64,000 nt of DNA, taken from assembly GCA_051861265.1 (NCBI GenBank), contig JBHYDA010000004.1:310001-374000 (forward strand), written 5' to 3'. This stretch comes from Rubrivivax sp051861265 (GTDB lineage Bacteria; Pseudomonadota; Gammaproteobacteria; Burkholderiales; Burkholderiaceae_C). The notes beneath the pieces are model-generated. The model made no database searches, was not told the origin of the DNA, and worked only from the letters and a program-made list of their open reading frames with translations. A program made the position numbers and the translations under genes. Position 1 is the first letter of the stretch. Every line of letters begins with the position of its first letter. This document shows, piece after piece, positions 62,080-64,000 of this stretch.

Positions 62080-62846
62080 GCCCGCGAGCCGAGCAACTGT
62101 CGCAGCGCCCCCCACACGAAGAGCGTGTTGGTGACGAGGTAGCGGCGCCACAGCCGGCGCGGCTCGCTGGCCAAGCGGTGCAGCCACTCCAGACCGTGCT
62201 CACGCATCCACGCCGGCGCGCGGGCCACCGTGCCGGCGTGGAAATCGAAGGCAGCGCCCACGCCCAGCATCACCGCATGCACCCGCCCGCGGTGCGCGGC
62301 CATCCACAGCTCCTGCTTCGGGCAGCCCAGGCTCACCCACACCGTGCCGGCGCCGCTGGCGTTGATGGTGCGCACGTGGGCTTCATCTTCCTCGGGAGTG
62401 AGCGGCCGGAAGGGCGGCGAAATCGCCCCGGCAATGCGCAGGCCGGGGTGGCGCTGCGGCAGCAGCGTCTGCAGGGCCTGCAAGGTGGTCTCGGTGCTGC
62501 CGTAGAGGAATACGGCTTCGCCGCGCGCGGCGGCTTCTTGCAAGTAGTCGGCCATCAGGTCCGGCCCGCTCACGCGTGCTTGGCCGGCCGCGCCGAGCCG
62601 GCGCAGCATCCAGGCCACCGGGGCGCCATCGGGCGTGGCCAGGTCGGCTTGCGCGATGGCGGCGTGGAAGGCCGGGTCGTGACGCGAGGTCACCACCGAG
62701 TGCACGTTGCAGATGCAGACCACGCGGCTCTCGCGCCGCGAGGCCCAGCTTGCGATGCGCGCGCGTGCTGCCCTCGCGCTGACCACGTCGATGGGCGCAG
62801 CCAGCACGGGCAGCCGCTGGCGAGGTGCTTCCGGTGGCAGGGGCAT
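62076..62846 (-). CDS. WecG/TagA/CpsF family glycosyltransferase (GT26)
   Basis: The 256-residue protein has CICNVHSVVTSRHDPAFHAA, ADLATPDGAPVAWMLRRLG, SGPDLMADYL, VFLYGSTETTL, VWVSLGCPKQELWM and GVGAAFDFHAGTVARAPAWM, all typical of GT26. Family members add ManNAc(A), glucuronate or related sugars to the first sugar on undecaprenyl pyrophosphate, so it may add the second sugar of the repeat. It lies 21 bp after fcl on -. Confidence 0.93.
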   Translation of the reverse strand: MPLPPEAPRQRLPVLAAPIDVVSARAARARIASWASRRESRVVCICNVHSVVTSRHDPAFHAAIAQADLATPDGAPVAWMLRRLGAAGQARVSGPDLMADYLQEAAARGEAVFLYGSTETTLQALQTLLPQRHPGLRIAGAISPPFRPLTPEEDEAHVRTINASGAGTVWVSLGCPKQELWMAAHRGRVHAVMLGVGAAFDFHAGTVARAPAWMREHGLEWLHRLASEPRRLWRRYLVTNTLFVWGALRQLLGSRA

Positions 62847-62867
62847 CGGCGCGGGGCCTGGGGCCTT

Positions 62868-63866
62868 TCAGCCTGCTGCCTGCTGCGCTGCGAACTCGGC
62901 GTAGGCCACGCGCAGGCCGTCCTCGAGTTGTGTGCGCGCCTGCCAGCCGGCCGTCTTCATCAGGCCCACATCCATCAGCTTGCGCGGCGTGCCGTCGGGC
63001 TTGCTGGTGTCGTAGACGATGCCGCCTTGGTAACCCACCACTTTCGCCACCAGCGCAGCCAGCTCGGCGATGGTGACGTCTTCACCGACGCCGATGTTCA
63101 CCAGCGGCGGCTCGAAGCGGCCGCTGACGCTCTCGTCGCTGCCCAGCAGCGCCGTGTAGCGCTCGTCGGACAGCTGCATCAGGTAGACGCAGGCATCGGC
63201 CATGTCGTCGCTGAATAGGAACTCGCGCCGCGGTGTGCCCGTGCCCCACACCGTGACCTGGGGCGCGCCGCTGGCTTGGGCCTCGTGGAACTTGCGCAGC
63301 AGCGCCGGGATGACGTGGCTGTTGGTCGGGTGGTAGTTGTCGCCCGGCCCGTACAGGTTCGTCGGCATGGCCGCCAGGTACTTGGTGCCGTACTGGCGGT
63401 TGTAGCTCCAGCACATCTCCACGCCCGCGATCTTGGCCAGCGCATAGGGCCGGTTCGTGGGCTCCAGCGGGCCCGTCAGCAGGTCTCGTTCGCGCATCGG
63501 CTGCGGCGCCAGCTTCGGGTAGATGCAGCTGCTGCCCAGGAAGAGCAGGCGCTGAACGCCGCCGAGGTAGGCGCTGTGGATGACGTTGGTCTGGATGGCC
63601 AGGTTCTCGCGGATGAACTGCGCCGGGTAGCTGTTGTTGGCGACGATGCCGCCCACCTTGGCCGCCGCCAGGAACACGAACTCGGGCTGTTCCTTCGCGA
63701 AGAAGGCGCGCGTGGCAGCTTCGTCGATGAGGTCGAGCTCGGCGTGCGTGCGCAGGATCAGGCCGCTGTGGCCCGCGGCTTGCAACCGGCGCACGATCGC
63801 GCTGCCGACCAGGCCTCGGTGGCCGGCCACATAGATGCGGGCGTCTTTCTGCATGACGCCGCTCAC
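62868..63866 (-). CDS. fcl: GDP-L-fucose synthase (Fcl/WcaG)
   Basis: Fcl epimerises and reduces GDP-4-keto-6-deoxy-mannose to GDP-L-fucose with NADPH. The 332-residue SDR protein has the Rossmann motif YVAGHRGLVGSAIVRRL, the catalytic Ser region FLGSSCIYPKLAPQP, Tyr/Lys in RPYALAKIAG, and PTNLYGPGDNYHPTNSHVIP. Start GTG 63866 gives a GTGA overlap with gmd; ATG 63854 is an alternative start. With gmd it makes the fucose donor for the polymer. Confidence 0.95.
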   Translation of the reverse strand: MSGVMQKDARIYVAGHRGLVGSAIVRRLQAAGHSGLILRTHAELDLIDEAATRAFFAKEQPEFVFLAAAKVGGIVANNSYPAQFIRENLAIQTNVIHSAYLGGVQRLLFLGSSCIYPKLAPQPMRERDLLTGPLEPTNRPYALAKIAGVEMCWSYNRQYGTKYLAAMPTNLYGPGDNYHPTNSHVIPALLRKFHEAQASGAPQVTVWGTGTPRREFLFSDDMADACVYLMQLSDERYTALLGSDESVSGRFEPPLVNIGVGEDVTIAELAALVAKVVGYQGGIVYDTSKPDGTPRKLMDVGLMKTAGWQARTQLEDGLRVAYAEFAAQQAAG

Positions 63867-64000
63867 TCGTGGTGGTCGTAGGCCTGGAAGCCGGCCAGCT
63901 TCACGAGGCTGTCACGCTTGGCGCTGGTGTAGTCGGCCTCCACCATCTCCTTCACCAGCTCGGGCAGCGTGGTCTTGGGCACCCAGCCGAGTTTCACCTT
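63863..64000 (-). CDS. gmd: GDP-mannose 4,6-dehydratase (C-terminal fragment at window edge)
   Basis: Only the last 45 codons lie in the window. They read KLGWVPKTTLPELVKEMVEA, then DYTSAKRDSLVKLAGFQAYD and HHE before the stop, matching the C terminus of Gmd. Gmd makes GDP-4-keto-6-deoxy-mannose, the substrate of the next gene fcl. The stop overlaps the GTG of fcl. The start is beyond the right edge. Confidence 0.85.
   Translation of the reverse strand, partial: KVKLGWVPKTTLPELVKEMVEADYTSAKRDSLVKLAGFQAYDHHE

Overview
The window comes from the chromosome of a high-GC Gram-negative betaproteobacterium. The gene families and their order (DUF971-ubiE, sspA/sspB after petABC, argJ near secA, exosortase-linked eps genes) fit Burkholderiales, most likely the Rubrivivax/Leptothrix/Roseateles side of the order (inference). 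A bciA-type divinyl chlorophyllide 8-vinyl reductase beside ftsZ suggests a bacteriochlorophyll-making ancestor or host. Coding density is very high. No intergenic stretch reaches 300 bp, and I see no insertion sequence, prophage, CRISPR array or rRNA gene.

Region 1 (1-10704) is the distal part of the dcw cell-wall/division cluster, all on +: mraY (C-terminal part), murD, ftsW, murG, murC, ddl, ftsQ, ftsA, ftsZ. Many neighbours overlap as ATGA. MurD carries a large Ala/Glu/Pro-rich insertion. The ftsA-ftsZ gap holds a possible 25-codon mini-ORF framed by two TAGGAGG stop/ribosome-binding motifs.

Region 2 (10705-17500) separates ftsZ from lpxC, which are often adjacent in relatives. It holds bciA, a fatty-acid-hydroxylase-family gene paired with a 54-residue mini PEP-CTERM protein, a three-gene NMT1/THI5-type ABC importer, a COG2509-type flavoprotein and a small basic protein.

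Region 3 (17600-32280) is housekeeping: lpxC and a small membrane protein, a DegS/AlgW-like protease, a NIF3-family protein, pdxA, a DUF1631 protein, the cytochrome bc1 operon petABC closed by a strong terminator, sspA, sspB, tRNA-Thr(UGU), a DciA/DUF721 protein and secA.

Region 4 (32371-34907) is a three-gene exported set: a PEP-CTERM protein, a small secreted protein, and a leishmanolysin-like metzincin with a PA domain inserted between its zinc-binding helix and its third zinc ligand. Region 5 (35061-44204) is metabolic: argJ, an MFS exporter, a glycerophosphodiesterase, a 1336-residue flavin/iron-sulfur dehydrogenase, a DUF971 protein, ubiE and a short Tim44-domain protein.

Region 6 (44459-64000) is an exopolysaccharide/exosortase locus. 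On + lie epsD, epsE, epsF, epsG, xrtB (epsH), epsI, two GT4 transferases, an O-antigen-ligase-type polymerase, a GT2 transferase, an exported beta-helix protein, a Wzx flippase and an FkbM methyltransferase. Convergent on - lie gmd (partial), fcl, a GT26 transferase, a GT4 transferase and a lipoprotein paralogue of the beta-helix protein. Together these suggest a fucose-containing polymer built on a lipid carrier, flipped, polymerised, exported through EpsE/EpsF and trimmed or modified by beta-helix enzymes. XrtB would process PEP-CTERM proteins such as the two seen in this window. No priming glycosyltransferase is visible here.
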